Source: an uncultured Nitrospiraceae bacterium | GTDB taxonomy: Bacteria > Nitrospirota > Thermodesulfovibrionia > Thermodesulfovibrionales > Dissulfurispiraceae | DNA: 64,000 bases | NCBI GenBank assembly: GCA_903822005.1 | Contig: CAIJNL010000018.1 | Location: 124,001-188,000 of the forward strand | Direction: 5' to 3' | Position numbers and translations under genes: made by a program | The notes under the pieces: generated by a model | What the model was told of the DNA's origin: nothing | Seen by the model: the letters and a program-made list of their open reading frames with translations, nothing else | Database searches by the model: none | Part shown: positions 34,649 through 43,398 of the stretch, in pieces | Layout: each line of letters starts with the position of its first letter | How positions within the stretch are numbered: position 1 is the first letter of the stretch

Positions 34649-36355
34649 ATGCAAGTTGCTGAAGTTATTGTGAAAATCCTTGAGAGTGAGGGAATTACCG
34701 ACGCTTTTGGTATTCCCGGAGCAGGCATCAATCCCGTCTACAAGCATCTTGCCTTATCGAAGTCAATCAAGCACTACACAGTAAGACATGAAGAAGCCGC
34801 GGTTCATGCGGCTGACGCCTATTTCAGGGCGAGCGGCAGAATGGCTATGGCGATTTGTACATCAGGCCCCGGCGCTACAAATTTTGTTACCGGTCTGTAC
34901 ACAGCCAATATCGATTCCATTCCGCTGATAGCGATAACGGGACAGAACGTTACCCCGCTGCTCGGAAAAGATGCCTTTCAGTGTGTTGATATAGTAGAAA
35001 TTTGCAAACCCATCTGCAAGGCAGGCTGGTGCATAACCAAGGCAGAAGATGTGCCGAGGATACTCAGGGAAGCTTTCAGGACCGCAAAAGAGGGTAAACC
35101 CGGACCGGTCGTGATCGATCTCCCGCTTGATGTGCAGATGAAGGACATTGATTATGATCCTGCAAAAGATGCTCCTCTTCCGATTCCTGTAGTAAAGCCT
35201 GATCTGGCCAAGATCAAGAAGGCCATTGAAATGCTTAATGCTGCGCAGAACCCAATTATAATCATGGGCGGCGGCGTGATACTTTCAGACGCATATAAAG
35301 AGTTGGTCGAATTTGCCGAATACATGCAGATTCCAGTAATTACCACTTACATGGCCAAAGGCGGCATACCCGTAAATCATCCTCTCTATGCCGGTATCGT
35401 AGGTATCCAGGTCGGTATCCCGGTAGGAAACAAGTTATTCCTTGATTCTGACGTTGTGCTCGGCATTGGCTGCCGTTTTACGGACAGGCATACCGGCGAC
35501 GTAAAGATCTATGCAGGAGAGAGAAAGTTCATACATATCGATATCGAGCCGAAGCAGATCGACAAGATCATCAAGGCCGAACTCGGCATAGTTTCCGATG
35601 CCAAGCTGGCGATCAAGGCCCTTCTTGACGAAGCAAAAGCCAAGGGTCCGAAGAAGCAGACGCCTGAAAGAGTAGCTGGCATTCCGAAACTCAGGGAATC
35701 AATGAAGAGAAAGCTGGACTTCCAGAGCATGCCCATTAAGCCTCACAGGGTATTTTATGAGCTCAACAAGTTTTTCCATGATGACAAGACCATGTTCACC
35801 ACGGGCTGCGGACTGAACCAGATCTGGTCCGGCCAGTTCCAGGAAGTGAGCAAGCCGAGGCTTTACCTCCCGTCCGGCGGCGCCGGCACGCTCGGCTTCG
35901 ATATACCGGCTGCCATAGGCGCAAAGGTTGCCAGGCCCGAACACAGGGCAGTGGCTGTGATGGGCGACTTCGGCTTCACATTCCTCGTCGAGGAACTTGC
36001 CGTTGCCGCAACATATAATTTGCCCATCATCGTGATAATACTGAACAACGCGTTCCTGAGTCTCATCAGGCAGAACCAGAAATACGCCTACCAGTATGAA
36101 TACGCTGTCTCGATGAAAGAGAACCATACTGTTATGGATTACATCAAGGTTGCCGAAGGCTTTGGCTGCCGCGGTGAAAGAGTGTCCAAGCCCGGAGATA
36201 TAGCGGCTGCGCTGGAGCGCGCCTCCAAGTCAAAGGTGCCGTATGTAATCGACTTCGTTGTTGAAGAGCAGGTAGACTGCTCGATGGGGCCGAATATCGC
36301 GGCTGTAAAAGAATTCTGCATAGAAGAACCGATGGAGACCCCGCCGGCCAGGTAA
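34649..36355 (+). CDS. gcl: Glyoxylate carboligase (tartronate-semialdehyde synthase)
   Basis: A 568-residue ThDP enzyme that joins two glyoxylates into tartronate semialdehyde and CO2. Gcl-like stretches include GIPGAGINPVY, QCVDIVEICKPICKA, FTDRHTGDVKIYAGERK, IDIEPKQIDKII, GIVSDAKLAIKAL and NNAFLSLIRQNQK. The ThDP motif is GDFGFTFLVEELAVAATYNLP with NN. Unlike E. coli Gcl, which has Val51 at the usual catalytic Glu position (RHVEGAS), this protein has RHEEAAVHAADAY, that is Glu48. The neighbours Hyi and GlxR support the carboligase call; an acetolactate synthase-like activity is the alternative. GGAGGAGGG precedes the start at 34649. Confidence 0.85.
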   Translation: MQVAEVIVKILESEGITDAFGIPGAGINPVYKHLALSKSIKHYTVRHEEAAVHAADAYFRASGRMAMAICTSGPGATNFVTGLYTANIDSIPLIAITGQNVTPLLGKDAFQCVDIVEICKPICKAGWCITKAEDVPRILREAFRTAKEGKPGPVVIDLPLDVQMKDIDYDPAKDAPLPIPVVKPDLAKIKKAIEMLNAAQNPIIIMGGGVILSDAYKELVEFAEYMQIPVITTYMAKGGIPVNHPLYAGIVGIQVGIPVGNKLFLDSDVVLGIGCRFTDRHTGDVKIYAGERKFIHIDIEPKQIDKIIKAELGIVSDAKLAIKALLDEAKAKGPKKQTPERVAGIPKLRESMKRKLDFQSMPIKPHRVFYELNKFFHDDKTMFTTGCGLNQIWSGQFQEVSKPRLYLPSGGAGTLGFDIPAAIGAKVARPEHRAVAVMGDFGFTFLVEELAVAATYNLPIIVIILNNAFLSLIRQNQKYAYQYEYAVSMKENHTVMDYIKVAEGFGCRGERVSKPGDIAAALERASKSKVPYVIDFVVEEQVDCSMGPNIAAVKEFCIEEPMETPPAR

Positions 36356-36384
36356 TTTTGCCGGCGAAGAATTCAGCCACAACA

Positions 36385-36422
36385 AAAAAGGAGAGGCGGG
36401 CTAAAGCCCGCCTCTCCTTTTT
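36385..36422. terminator. Bidirectional terminator between gcl and glxR
   Basis: AAAAAGGAGAGGCGGGCT (36385-36402), AA, then the exact complement (36405-36422): an 18-bp stem with T-runs on both strands. It serves the two convergent genes. Confidence 0.92.
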
Positions 36423-36456
36423 ATGCTGCAACCCCTTTACTGCTCCGGAGGAATGT

Positions 36457-37350
36457 TTATCCTTTTGCCACCTGGAAATTTGCCATCTTCTCTAACGCAA
36501 GCACAAGGGCTGAATGGTCCAGCTCCGACCCGCCCTCATTCGCGGCCACGCTGTTAAAAAGTTCCTGCGCAAGAGCGGTCGCGGGAAGCGATAAGCCCAT
36601 GCTCCTCGCGGACTGCAGTGCGTTGTTCAGATCTTTCTGCTGCAACCTGATGCGGAACCCGGGCTTGAAGGTCCTCTTGATCATACGTTCGCCATGGACC
36701 TCAAGTATCTTGCTCTGGGCGAATCCGCCGAGCAGCGCTTCACGAACTTTTGCGGGATCGGCCCCTGCCTTTGCAGCAAAGAGAAGCGCTTCGCTGATGG
36801 TCTGAAGCGTACCGCCGACTACGATCTGGTTCGCTACTTTACAGGTCTGGCCGTCGCCATTGCCGCCAATATAGACTACCTTTTTGCCCATGAGATCAAA
36901 TATCGGTTTTATCTTGTCAAATACATCCTGGTCGCCGCCGACCATGATCGAAAGAGTCGCCTGTTCAGCACCGACCTGTCCGCCAGAAACCGGCGCATCC
37001 AGCATCTTGACGTCTTGCTTGGCGAGCTTCTGCGCAAATTCCTTTGTGGCTATCGGCGAGATCGAGCTCATGTCTACCACGATAGCGCCTTTCTTCAGCC
37101 CTTCAGAAAGACCGTCTTTCCCGAAGATTACGGCCTCAACATCGGGTGTGTCCGGCACCATAATGATTACTATGTCTGACTTTGCCGCAACTTCTTTGCA
37201 TGAACCGCAGGCAATGGCGCCCTTTGCGGCCATCTCCTTGACTGGTTCAGGGATAAGATTATAAACGTTGACAGTATGCCCTCCAGCCAACAGATGACCT
37301 ACCATCGGTTTTCCCATGATGCCGAGACCTACAAATCCTAGTGTTGCCAT
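36457..37350 (-). CDS. glxR: 2-hydroxy-3-oxopropionate (tartronate semialdehyde) reductase
   Basis: A 297-residue beta-hydroxyacid dehydrogenase. It has the N-terminal NAD(P) motif FVGLGIMGKPMVGHLLAGG, the substrate motif DAPVSGGQVGAEQATLSIMV, catalytic Lys in GQTCKVANQIVVGG and the KDLNNALQSARSMGLSLP segment. It would reduce tartronate semialdehyde from Gcl to D-glycerate. It is the last gene of a minus-strand operon kdgT-glcG-gyaR-hyi-glxR. CAAGGAGG precedes the ATG. A close paralogue lies at 49898-50794. Confidence 0.93.
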   Translation of the reverse strand: MATLGFVGLGIMGKPMVGHLLAGGHTVNVYNLIPEPVKEMAAKGAIACGSCKEVAAKSDIVIIMVPDTPDVEAVIFGKDGLSEGLKKGAIVVDMSSISPIATKEFAQKLAKQDVKMLDAPVSGGQVGAEQATLSIMVGGDQDVFDKIKPIFDLMGKKVVYIGGNGDGQTCKVANQIVVGGTLQTISEALLFAAKAGADPAKVREALLGGFAQSKILEVHGERMIKRTFKPGFRIRLQQKDLNNALQSARSMGLSLPATALAQELFNSVAANEGGSELDHSALVLALEKMANFQVAKG

Positions 37351-37378
37351 GTTTCTTTCCTCCTTGTTTTGTTAGATG

Positions 37379-38158
37379 TTATTGACGATAGCTGCTCATC
37401 CAGGAGAGACCTTCAATAGTCTTTCCGCCCGGAATGTATTCGCAGCCTATCCATCCCTTGTATCCAGCCTCGTCAATGAAGCGGAAAAGGTTATTATAAT
37501 TTATCTCGCCTGTTCCGGGCTCATGCCTGCCCGGGACATCCGCTATCTGCATATGGGCGATCTTATTCAGATTTTCGCGAATCGTGCTTGTAAGGTTACC
37601 CTCCATGATCTGCATGTGATAAACGTCATACTGTATATATATATTAGGATGATTTACCTCTGCCAGCAATGCAAGTGCGTCTGCGGTCCTGTTAAGATAA
37701 AATCCCGGCATGTCACGGTTATTGATGCTTTCGACCAAAAGACGGACACCATTCTTTTCAAGTTCCCTGGCTGCATATCGCAGATTTTTTACCAGCGTCT
37801 CACGTATTGACGCTGGATTACCGTCCCTGGGTGTTTTCCCGACAAGGCAATTCAGTTGCGGGCAGCCAAGAACTTTTGCATATTTGATTCCCTGTGCGAT
37901 ACCTTCTTCGAATTCGGCCTCGCGGCCCGGAATGCAGGCAATTCCCTTCTCACCGCCATCCCAGTCGCCGGCGGGAAGGTTGTGCAGGACCTGCACCAGA
38001 TTATTTTTCTTTAACAGCCCTGCAAGCTGCTCAGCGTCAAGCGCATATGGGTAGAGATACTCTACACCCTTGAAACCATGTTTGGCTGCAAGGCTGAAAC
38101 GATCGATAAACGGCACATCAGTAAAAAGCATCGAAAGATTGGCGCAAAACTTTGGCAT
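37379..38158 (-). CDS. hyi: Hydroxypyruvate isomerase
   Basis: A 259-residue TIM-barrel enzyme. MPKFCANLSMLFTDVPFIDRF is the Hyi N-terminus (only part needed for recognition), with GVEYLYPYA, HNLPAGDWDGGEKGIACIPG, LLVESINNRDMPGFYL, QYDVYHMQIMEGNL, ADVPGRHEPGTGEINY and GCEYIPGG. The metal-binding Glu, Asp, His and Glu of the family are all present. It interconverts hydroxypyruvate and tartronate semialdehyde. The ATG at 38158 is preferred over one 15 bases upstream because the GGAGG overlaps the latter. It is 28 bases before glxR. Confidence 0.95.
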   Translation of the reverse strand: MPKFCANLSMLFTDVPFIDRFSLAAKHGFKGVEYLYPYALDAEQLAGLLKKNNLVQVLHNLPAGDWDGGEKGIACIPGREAEFEEGIAQGIKYAKVLGCPQLNCLVGKTPRDGNPASIRETLVKNLRYAARELEKNGVRLLVESINNRDMPGFYLNRTADALALLAEVNHPNIYIQYDVYHMQIMEGNLTSTIRENLNKIAHMQIADVPGRHEPGTGEINYNNLFRFIDEAGYKGWIGCEYIPGGKTIEGLSWMSSYRQ

Positions 38159-38224
38159 TAAAATTTCCTCCATAACTTTGAGAATTACAAAGCTGTTTTA
38201 TTTGTATTTACTGAGACGGCTAAC

Positions 38225-38254
38225 AACAGGGGGGGGTATATCGCCCCCCCCGTT
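38225..38254 (-). terminator. G8/C8 hairpin after the dehydrogenase gene
   Basis: Eight G (38229-38236), a TATATCG loop and eight C (38244-38251), flanked by AAC/GTT. No T-run follows on the minus strand. Inside the operon it could attenuate or shape decay rather than end transcription. Confidence 0.5.
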
Positions 38255-38258
38255 GCCG

Positions 38259-39233
38259 TTATTTTTTCAGAACGTCCGGATTGACACAGGTGTCGGGTGC
38301 CTGACCTGAAAGCACCTTTTTGATATTTCCTGCAGCTATTTTGCCCATATTTATACGGGTTTCAGGTGTTGCTGAAGCTATATGCGGTACTATTACAACA
38401 TTGTCCAGCTCGGTAAGGCCGGGCTCAAGTGCGGGCTCGTTTTCGAACACATCAAGTCCCGCTCCCCAGATCTGCTTCTCTTTCAGCGCCTTTACCAGGG
38501 CCTTCTCATCGACGACCGGACCGCGGGAGGCATTGATCAGCACCGCCGTCTTCTTCATCATCTTGAATTCTTTTTCGCCGATATAGTGCTGGGTATCGGG
38601 AGTCAGCGGCACATGCAGCGAAAGAAAATCAGACTCCTTCAGAAGCGTCTCTTTGTCCACATACCTGGCGTTGTATTTCTTCTCGAACGCCTCATTCCTG
38701 TTGACATCAGAATAGATGATCTTCATATCAAAACCGACAGCTTTTTTGGCGAAGTTGGAACCGATCCTGCCGAGTCCAGCGATTCCGAGCGTCTTGCCGT
38801 CAACATCGAGCCCGATAAAGAACATGGGCGCCCATGCCTTCCATTTGCCGTCCCTTACAAACTTGTCACCCTCCGCAATCCTCTTGGCCGTTGCCAGCAG
38901 CAATGCCCAGGCATGCGTTGCGGTGGCATCATCAAGCACACCGGGAGTGTTCGTCAGGATGACCCCTCTTTTTGTGGCGGCCGCGAGATCAAAATTATTG
39001 TAACCGACAGCGTAATTGGCAAATATTTTACACTGGGGCCCCGCTGCGTCAAGGACTTCCCCGTCAATTTTGTCAGTCATAAGTGAGAGCACCGCATCAC
39101 GTCCTTTGACCTTGGCCAGCAATTCTTCCCTGGTCAGGGCGCGGTCTTCCATATTTACCTCAACATCAAAATCCTTTTTTAAATCCGCGATAGTTTCCTC
39201 AGGTATCAACCTTGTAATATACACTTTCTTCAT
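38259..39233 (-). CDS. D-2-hydroxyacid dehydrogenase (glyoxylate / hydroxypyruvate reductase)
   Basis: A 324-residue GyaR-type enzyme: YAVGYNNFDLAAATKRGV, GIAGLGRIGSNFAKKAVGFD for NAD binding, catalytic Arg in LINASRGPVVDEKAL, Glu in DVFENEPALEPGL and His in VIVPHIASATPETR. In this operon it most likely reduces hydroxypyruvate (from Hyi) to D-glycerate, or glyoxylate to glycolate. The start at 39233 (MKKVYITRL) has GCAGGAGG; longer readings have none. It is a paralogue of the gene at 26351. Confidence 0.93.
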   Translation of the reverse strand: MKKVYITRLIPEETIADLKKDFDVEVNMEDRALTREELLAKVKGRDAVLSLMTDKIDGEVLDAAGPQCKIFANYAVGYNNFDLAAATKRGVILTNTPGVLDDATATHAWALLLATAKRIAEGDKFVRDGKWKAWAPMFFIGLDVDGKTLGIAGLGRIGSNFAKKAVGFDMKIIYSDVNRNEAFEKKYNARYVDKETLLKESDFLSLHVPLTPDTQHYIGEKEFKMMKKTAVLINASRGPVVDEKALVKALKEKQIWGAGLDVFENEPALEPGLTELDNVVIVPHIASATPETRINMGKIAAGNIKKVLSGQAPDTCVNPDVLKK

Positions 39234-39336
39234 TACTGACCTCCTGCAATTAATGTTTCCCTGCGACCTGAAACAGTGGACATACCCGGGGCGCCGCGCA
39301 TAGCTCGCGATGAGCAACGGCCTCTCGTCTGTATCC

Positions 39337-39363
39337 AGGGGTCCCGTTACCGGGACCCCTTTT
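39337..39363. terminator. Strong hairpin upstream of the dehydrogenase gene
   Basis: AGGGGTCCCG, TTAC, CGGGACCCCT with TTT on the plus strand. Transcription here is expected on the minus strand, where no T-run follows. Together with the palindrome at 39390 it may partly separate glcG-kdgT from the downstream genes. Confidence 0.5.
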
Positions 39364-39389
39364 GACTCTGTTTCTGGTTAAGGGCTGTG

Positions 39390-39407
39390 CTTAAGAACGT
39401 TCTTAAG
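39390..39407. repeat. 18-bp perfect palindrome
   Basis: CTTAAGAACGTTCTTAAG lies 26 bases past the glcG stop. The half-site TTCTTAA also occurs in the larger palindrome at 53850-53893. Possible regulator site; function unproven. Confidence 0.4.
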
Positions 39408-39432
39408 AGACCGACTCTTGAACCCTGCTTGA

Positions 39433-39840
39433 TCAGGCAGCAGCGACTATCCCGGCCACAAAATCGGTAATGGCCTGGTCTTCGCTTGCCGCAAGACCGC
39501 TGATGCCGATAGCGCCGATTATCTTGCCTTCTTTGTTCTTTAACGGGGTCCCGCCGGGCAGCCCCGAGTAATTCGGATCAAAATCACTCGCAAGGATCTT
39601 TTCCCGCTGAAGCCTTTCCATGAAGGCCCCTGTCGTTACGCAGATGCGGGCCGCAGTATAGGCCTTGCGCTGGGATATCTGGATACTTCTGAGAGGCGCG
39701 CCATCCATCTTGACAAACCCGATCAATTCCCCTGCCTGATCAGATATCGCCACGCAGATCGGCTTGCCGTAGTCTGCCTTTGCTTTGTCCATCGCTTGCT
39801 GCAGCATCTTCTGTACAAAATCGAGTGCCAGGCAATCCAT
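39433..39840 (-). CDS. glcG: GlcG/HbpS-family heme-degrading-like protein (DUF336)
   Basis: A 135-residue single-domain protein with the GlcG pattern: CVAISDQAGELIGFVKMDGA, SIQISQRKAYTAA, PGGTPLKNKEGKIIGAIGISG and SEDQAITDFVAG. GlcG genes sit in glycolate operons. HbpS relatives bind heme or cobalamin; the biochemical role remains unclear. Its position between the kdgT-type permease and the dehydrogenase in a glyoxylate operon repeats the known association. AAGGAGAAAGG precedes the ATG. Confidence 0.93.
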   Translation of the reverse strand: MDCLALDFVQKMLQQAMDKAKADYGKPICVAISDQAGELIGFVKMDGAPLRSIQISQRKAYTAARICVTTGAFMERLQREKILASDFDPNYSGLPGGTPLKNKEGKIIGAIGISGLAASEDQAITDFVAGIVAAA

Positions 39841-39880
39841 ATCCTTTCTCCTTAGTGCTTAATTTGACTTGTTCTGATGA

Positions 39881-40870
39881 TTACCGTGTTCCGTCTTTGG
39901 CTTCTTTTGCCAAGGCTTTATCCACTGCTTTTTCATTCTCAAATTTCTTTTTTACTTTCCGGTACATCCAGGCCGTCAGGATTGGCGTGCAGATCGCCGT
40001 AACAATAACAGAAGCGGCAACCTGAACGGTCGCTGTCGGGGCAACTGCCGCGAATGTCGGATCCGCCATTGCTACAGCGTTCGGAACAGCAGCAGAGTTG
40101 CCTGCCGTACTGGAAGCCGCGGCGCCTGCTATACCAGATCCGCCCAGCAGCTTATCAACAGTAATACAGATTGCACCTGTAATGACCAGAACTGACAGGC
40201 CTAATACTACTCCCTGTACTCCTGCTGTAAGAACGGATGCAAGATTGATGTTCTGTCCAAGGGTAAATGCCATAAAGGGAACTATAATAGGTTCATGACC
40301 GCCAAAGAACTCGCGCAGTTCATGGTCAAGATTGCCCAGCAGCGCGCCTACGAATATCGGGGCGATAACCGACACGAGGGTAAGCCACGGAATATTCGCC
40401 AAGCCTGCGCCGACGAAGATCAGCATGGTAAGGAACGGGCCTGTCTCTATGCTCTGAGGAACATAGGTGCCGGCATCTTCTTTAGAGCCCATGACGCTGG
40501 TAAGCGCAAGGAACATGCCGCCGTTGGTGTCGCTCATGGCGACCATAACGGCCAGGGTTGATAAACCCATAATATCACCGCCGAAGAAATGAGCAACTGA
40601 CAGGGCAAGCGCTGTTGCGATGCCGACCTTGGCAAAGAGAATGCCAAAACCGCGTTTCAGCATTTCAGGAGCGGCCTTCAAGGTCAGTTTCGTACCGACA
40701 GTGAAAAGGTACATTCCCAAGATGGTGGGAAATCCGACCTTGCTCAGGGCTTCGGTGAATCCACCGATTTTCAGCAGGTTCGGCGTAAAGGTATTGATGA
40801 GCATACCAATAAACAACGGAACAACCATCATTCCGCCCGGTACGGCAAGTACTGCCTTCATTATTTTCAT
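39881..40870 (-). CDS. kdgT: KdgT-family permease (2-keto-3-deoxygluconate type)
   Basis: A 329-residue membrane protein with about ten hydrophobic segments. Family motifs: GGMMVVPLFIGMLINTFTPN at the N-terminus, TNGGMFLALTSVMGSKEDAG, FIGALLGNLD-like FVGALLGNLDHELREF, and GSGIAGAAASSTAGNSAAVP near residue 255. KdgT carries 2-keto-3-deoxygluconate with protons. In this glyoxylate operon it may import a related sugar acid. It is the first gene downstream of the sigma-54 type promoter at 41033-41048. AAGGAGGAG precedes the ATG. Confidence 0.93.
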   Translation of the reverse strand: MKIMKAVLAVPGGMMVVPLFIGMLINTFTPNLLKIGGFTEALSKVGFPTILGMYLFTVGTKLTLKAAPEMLKRGFGILFAKVGIATALALSVAHFFGGDIMGLSTLAVMVAMSDTNGGMFLALTSVMGSKEDAGTYVPQSIETGPFLTMLIFVGAGLANIPWLTLVSVIAPIFVGALLGNLDHELREFFGGHEPIIVPFMAFTLGQNINLASVLTAGVQGVVLGLSVLVITGAICITVDKLLGGSGIAGAAASSTAGNSAAVPNAVAMADPTFAAVAPTATVQVAASVIVTAICTPILTAWMYRKVKKKFENEKAVDKALAKEAKDGTR

Positions 40871-41032
40871 GCTTGAACTCTCCTCCTTGTTTTCCCTTGC
40901 CAGGCAAGTTATTGAGACCCTGATCTTCTGCTAAGTAGTACGTTGCGAATAAAAGTTGTTGAAAAGCCCCCCCCTCTCTAAATGCAATATAGTAATGCTA
41001 CATATACAAGTAAGTAAAGCGCTCTTTGATAC

Positions 41033-41048
41033 AGCAAAAATTGAGCCA
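41033..41048 (-). promoter_or_regulatory. Sigma-54 (-24/-12) promoter of the kdgT operon
   Basis: The minus strand reads TGGCTCAATTTTTGCT. GG and GC are exactly 10 bases apart, as required, with TGGC and TTGC cores intact. The predicted transcription start is near 41022, about 150 bases before the kdgT start. The gene immediately upstream encodes a sigma-54 activator. Confidence 0.8.
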
Positions 41049-41130
41049 CTTTCTTTATCAATGATAATTATGGAAATTAGAATACGATTAAATTGATAAT
41101 GCTTAATTATTATGCTGTTAGTGCTGCATT

Positions 41131-43089
41131 TTAAAGCATATTGTGGCCTTGTTGCAACATTTTTGGCTCGTTTGCTGATTCGTCTCCAAAGCGGTCCACC
41201 GTCATCCGGTCAATCCCCAGCCGCCGCGCTGTCCGGCTCTTGTTCCAGTCCTCTTCTTTCAGGACACGTCTTATGACCCTGCGTTTAATATCCTGAAACG
41301 TACCGCTGAGCAGCTCGCCGTCCTCAGACGAACCTGCCCGCTCGTTTTGGATCGTCTGGAGTTCGTCCACCATCAGCCTGACTGTTGGCATATGTATCTG
41401 ACCGCCCTCCGCTGAAAGCACTACCCGCTCAATGATATTCTTCATCTCCCTGACATTGCCGGGCCAGGAATAGCCGCTGAACAGCTGCGCAATTTCTTTA
41501 GGAAATTCCCTGATGCCCCTGTTGTGTTCATGGTTAAAGTGATTGAAAAAATGCATCGTGAGAAGAGGAATGTCATCTCGGCGGTCGCGGAGCGCGATTA
41601 TCGGCAGGTTGAGCACATTAAGCCTGTAATAGAGGTCATTGCGGAAATGCCCCAATGACACCTGCTTTCTGAGATCGATATTTGTTGCGGCGATGACTCG
41701 GATGTTAACCGGAATGAGCGCATCAGAGCCGAGCCTCATTACACGCCGCTCTTCGAGCACCCTGAGCAGCCGGGCCTGCAGGCCCTTGTCCATATCGCCG
41801 ATCTCGTCGAGGAATATCGTACCATTGTGGGCAAGCTCGAAAAGACCTATCTTGCCGCCTTTCTTCGCCCCGGTAAATGCGCCCTCCACATAGCCGAACA
41901 GCTCGCTCTCGAGCAATTGCGGAGATAAGGCGGCGCAGTTTACTGCCACGAAAGGCCCTCGTGAGCGCGGGCTGTGGCTATGAATACCCTGCGCGAACAG
42001 TTCCTTGCCGGTGCCGCTTTCTCCCTGTATCAGCACCGTGGCCCCTGTCAGCGCATAGTCCCGCGCGACCTTGATCAGCCGGTTCATTTTAGGGTCAGCA
42101 GTCAGGATGTCGCTTAATGTATATTTGCTGACAAGTCCCTTACCATAAAGGCTTTGCCGGATTGTCCTCTCGGCAGCCTGAATCTCGGCAACAGCCTGGA
42201 ACGTTGCCACCATACCCTTTACATCTTCATCGACATGTATCGGAATGCGGTTCATAAGGATATGTCCCTCTGAAACCTTCTGCAGCTGGCCTATCTCGGC
42301 CTTCCCCGATTTCAGCACATCGTCGATCTGAATTTTTGGGCTCACCTTTGCAATGGGCTGACCCATGACCTCCTCCTGCGAGACCTTGAATATCTTTTCG
42401 GCTGCGGGGTTCAACAGGGTGACATACCCTTTTTCATCAGTTGCGAGAATTCCGTCCTGCACAAAATTCAGGATGGCACGAAAGCGCTGGGTGGCCTTCT
42501 GTTCCTCTTCCTGTACCCGCAGGAGGTTGATGGCGTCTTCGACGGCAGGCAGGATCGATTCCCTGCACGAGGTAATCAGCCGCACATCAAGCTGCGGAAA
42601 GTTCAGGTGGGTCATGACGCTTGTGTCGCCTATGAATGTATTGACACCGTACTTGTCCATCAAATATTTAACCTGAGAGCGGACCCAGTCCCAGTCTGTC
42701 TTGATATCTTCCATAACCATAATGACTTCGTGCATCGTGATGCCAAGAATTCTGGCGGCAGTACGGCAGCCGATAACGGCGTTCTGATAGCCCAGGATGC
42801 CAAGCACCCTGCCTTCCCTGACCGCGGGATATATGGCGCTGAACATGTCATATCCTGTTACGCGAATCTCAACCACCGGGATCTTTACGTTCTGACGGAT
42901 CATCGAGGCTGTGCCGCCGCGGCTGATGATGATCTTGGCGCCGGCTTTTTCGGCCTTCATTGCCTGTAGAGCGCCTTCGTCCAGATTCCCCTCGAGTATA
43001 TCAATTGGCAGACCGAGTTCTTTCCTGAGTTCGCGGGCCAGTATGGCAAGTTCTTTATATGTGGCGACCAGACATATCTTGTTTTTCAT
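41131..43089 (-). CDS. Sigma-54-dependent activator (PrpR_N-PAS-AAA+), C-terminal HTH apparently frameshifted
   Basis: A 652-residue enhancer-binding protein. Residues 1-190 are a PrpR_N-type sensor (ISRGGTASMIRQNVKIPVVEI), followed by PAS at about 200-310 (ILNFVQDGILATDEKGYV), and AAA+ at 330-570 with GESGTGKE, GAFTGAKKGG and TIFLDEIGDM. The C-terminus begins as a Fis-type helix-turn-helix (DWNKSRTARRLGIDRMT) but then departs from consensus (VDRFGDESANEP). Another frame restores LWRRISKRAK. An 8-base insertion, CGGTCCAC at 41192-41199, explains this. It probably controls the kdgT operon directly downstream. Confidence 0.88.
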   Translation of the reverse strand: MKNKICLVATYKELAILARELRKELGLPIDILEGNLDEGALQAMKAEKAGAKIIISRGGTASMIRQNVKIPVVEIRVTGYDMFSAIYPAVREGRVLGILGYQNAVIGCRTAARILGITMHEVIMVMEDIKTDWDWVRSQVKYLMDKYGVNTFIGDTSVMTHLNFPQLDVRLITSCRESILPAVEDAINLLRVQEEEQKATQRFRAILNFVQDGILATDEKGYVTLLNPAAEKIFKVSQEEVMGQPIAKVSPKIQIDDVLKSGKAEIGQLQKVSEGHILMNRIPIHVDEDVKGMVATFQAVAEIQAAERTIRQSLYGKGLVSKYTLSDILTADPKMNRLIKVARDYALTGATVLIQGESGTGKELFAQGIHSHSPRSRGPFVAVNCAALSPQLLESELFGYVEGAFTGAKKGGKIGLFELAHNGTIFLDEIGDMDKGLQARLLRVLEERRVMRLGSDALIPVNIRVIAATNIDLRKQVSLGHFRNDLYYRLNVLNLPIIALRDRRDDIPLLTMHFFNHFNHEHNRGIREFPKEIAQLFSGYSWPGNVREMKNIIERVVLSAEGGQIHMPTVRLMVDELQTIQNERAGSSEDGELLSGTFQDIKRRVIRRVLKEEDWNKSRTARRLGIDRMTVDRFGDESANEPKMLQQGHNML

Positions 43090-43279
43090 TCCTTTTCACT
43101 CCTGTTGCAGCAGCAATCTGTCGGCTCCCCGGACCATTGCAAGTTAACCCCTGCTGATACGGGACGGTTCAGGTACTTTAGACATTGATGTTATTATACT
43201 TCAGGTGGCAGCGGCTCTGATACACCGCTGCAATAAAAATGGGTAAAGTTATGACACTAAATAAGGGCAATACAGCCGC

Positions 43280-43363
43280 ATGAATAACATGATCAAAATA
43301 GGCATCAGTTCCTGCCTCGGAGAAAAACTCATCGAACGGATATTCGCCTATCGGGCATCTTGA
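43280..43363 (+). pseudogene. Possible degraded DUF523-like start
   Basis: A 27-residue plus-strand reading frame begins MNNMIKIGISSCLGEK. The IGISSCL-GEK start is the hallmark N-terminus of DUF523 proteins (usually SSCLLGEKV). It stops after 27 codons. A neighbouring frame continues open to 43412 (NGYSPIGHLDRAAALMQGKL). No good ribosome binding site is present. The evidence is short and weak. Confidence 0.25.
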
Positions 43364-43398
43364 CCGTGCGGCGGCGCTGATGCAAGGCAAACTAAATG

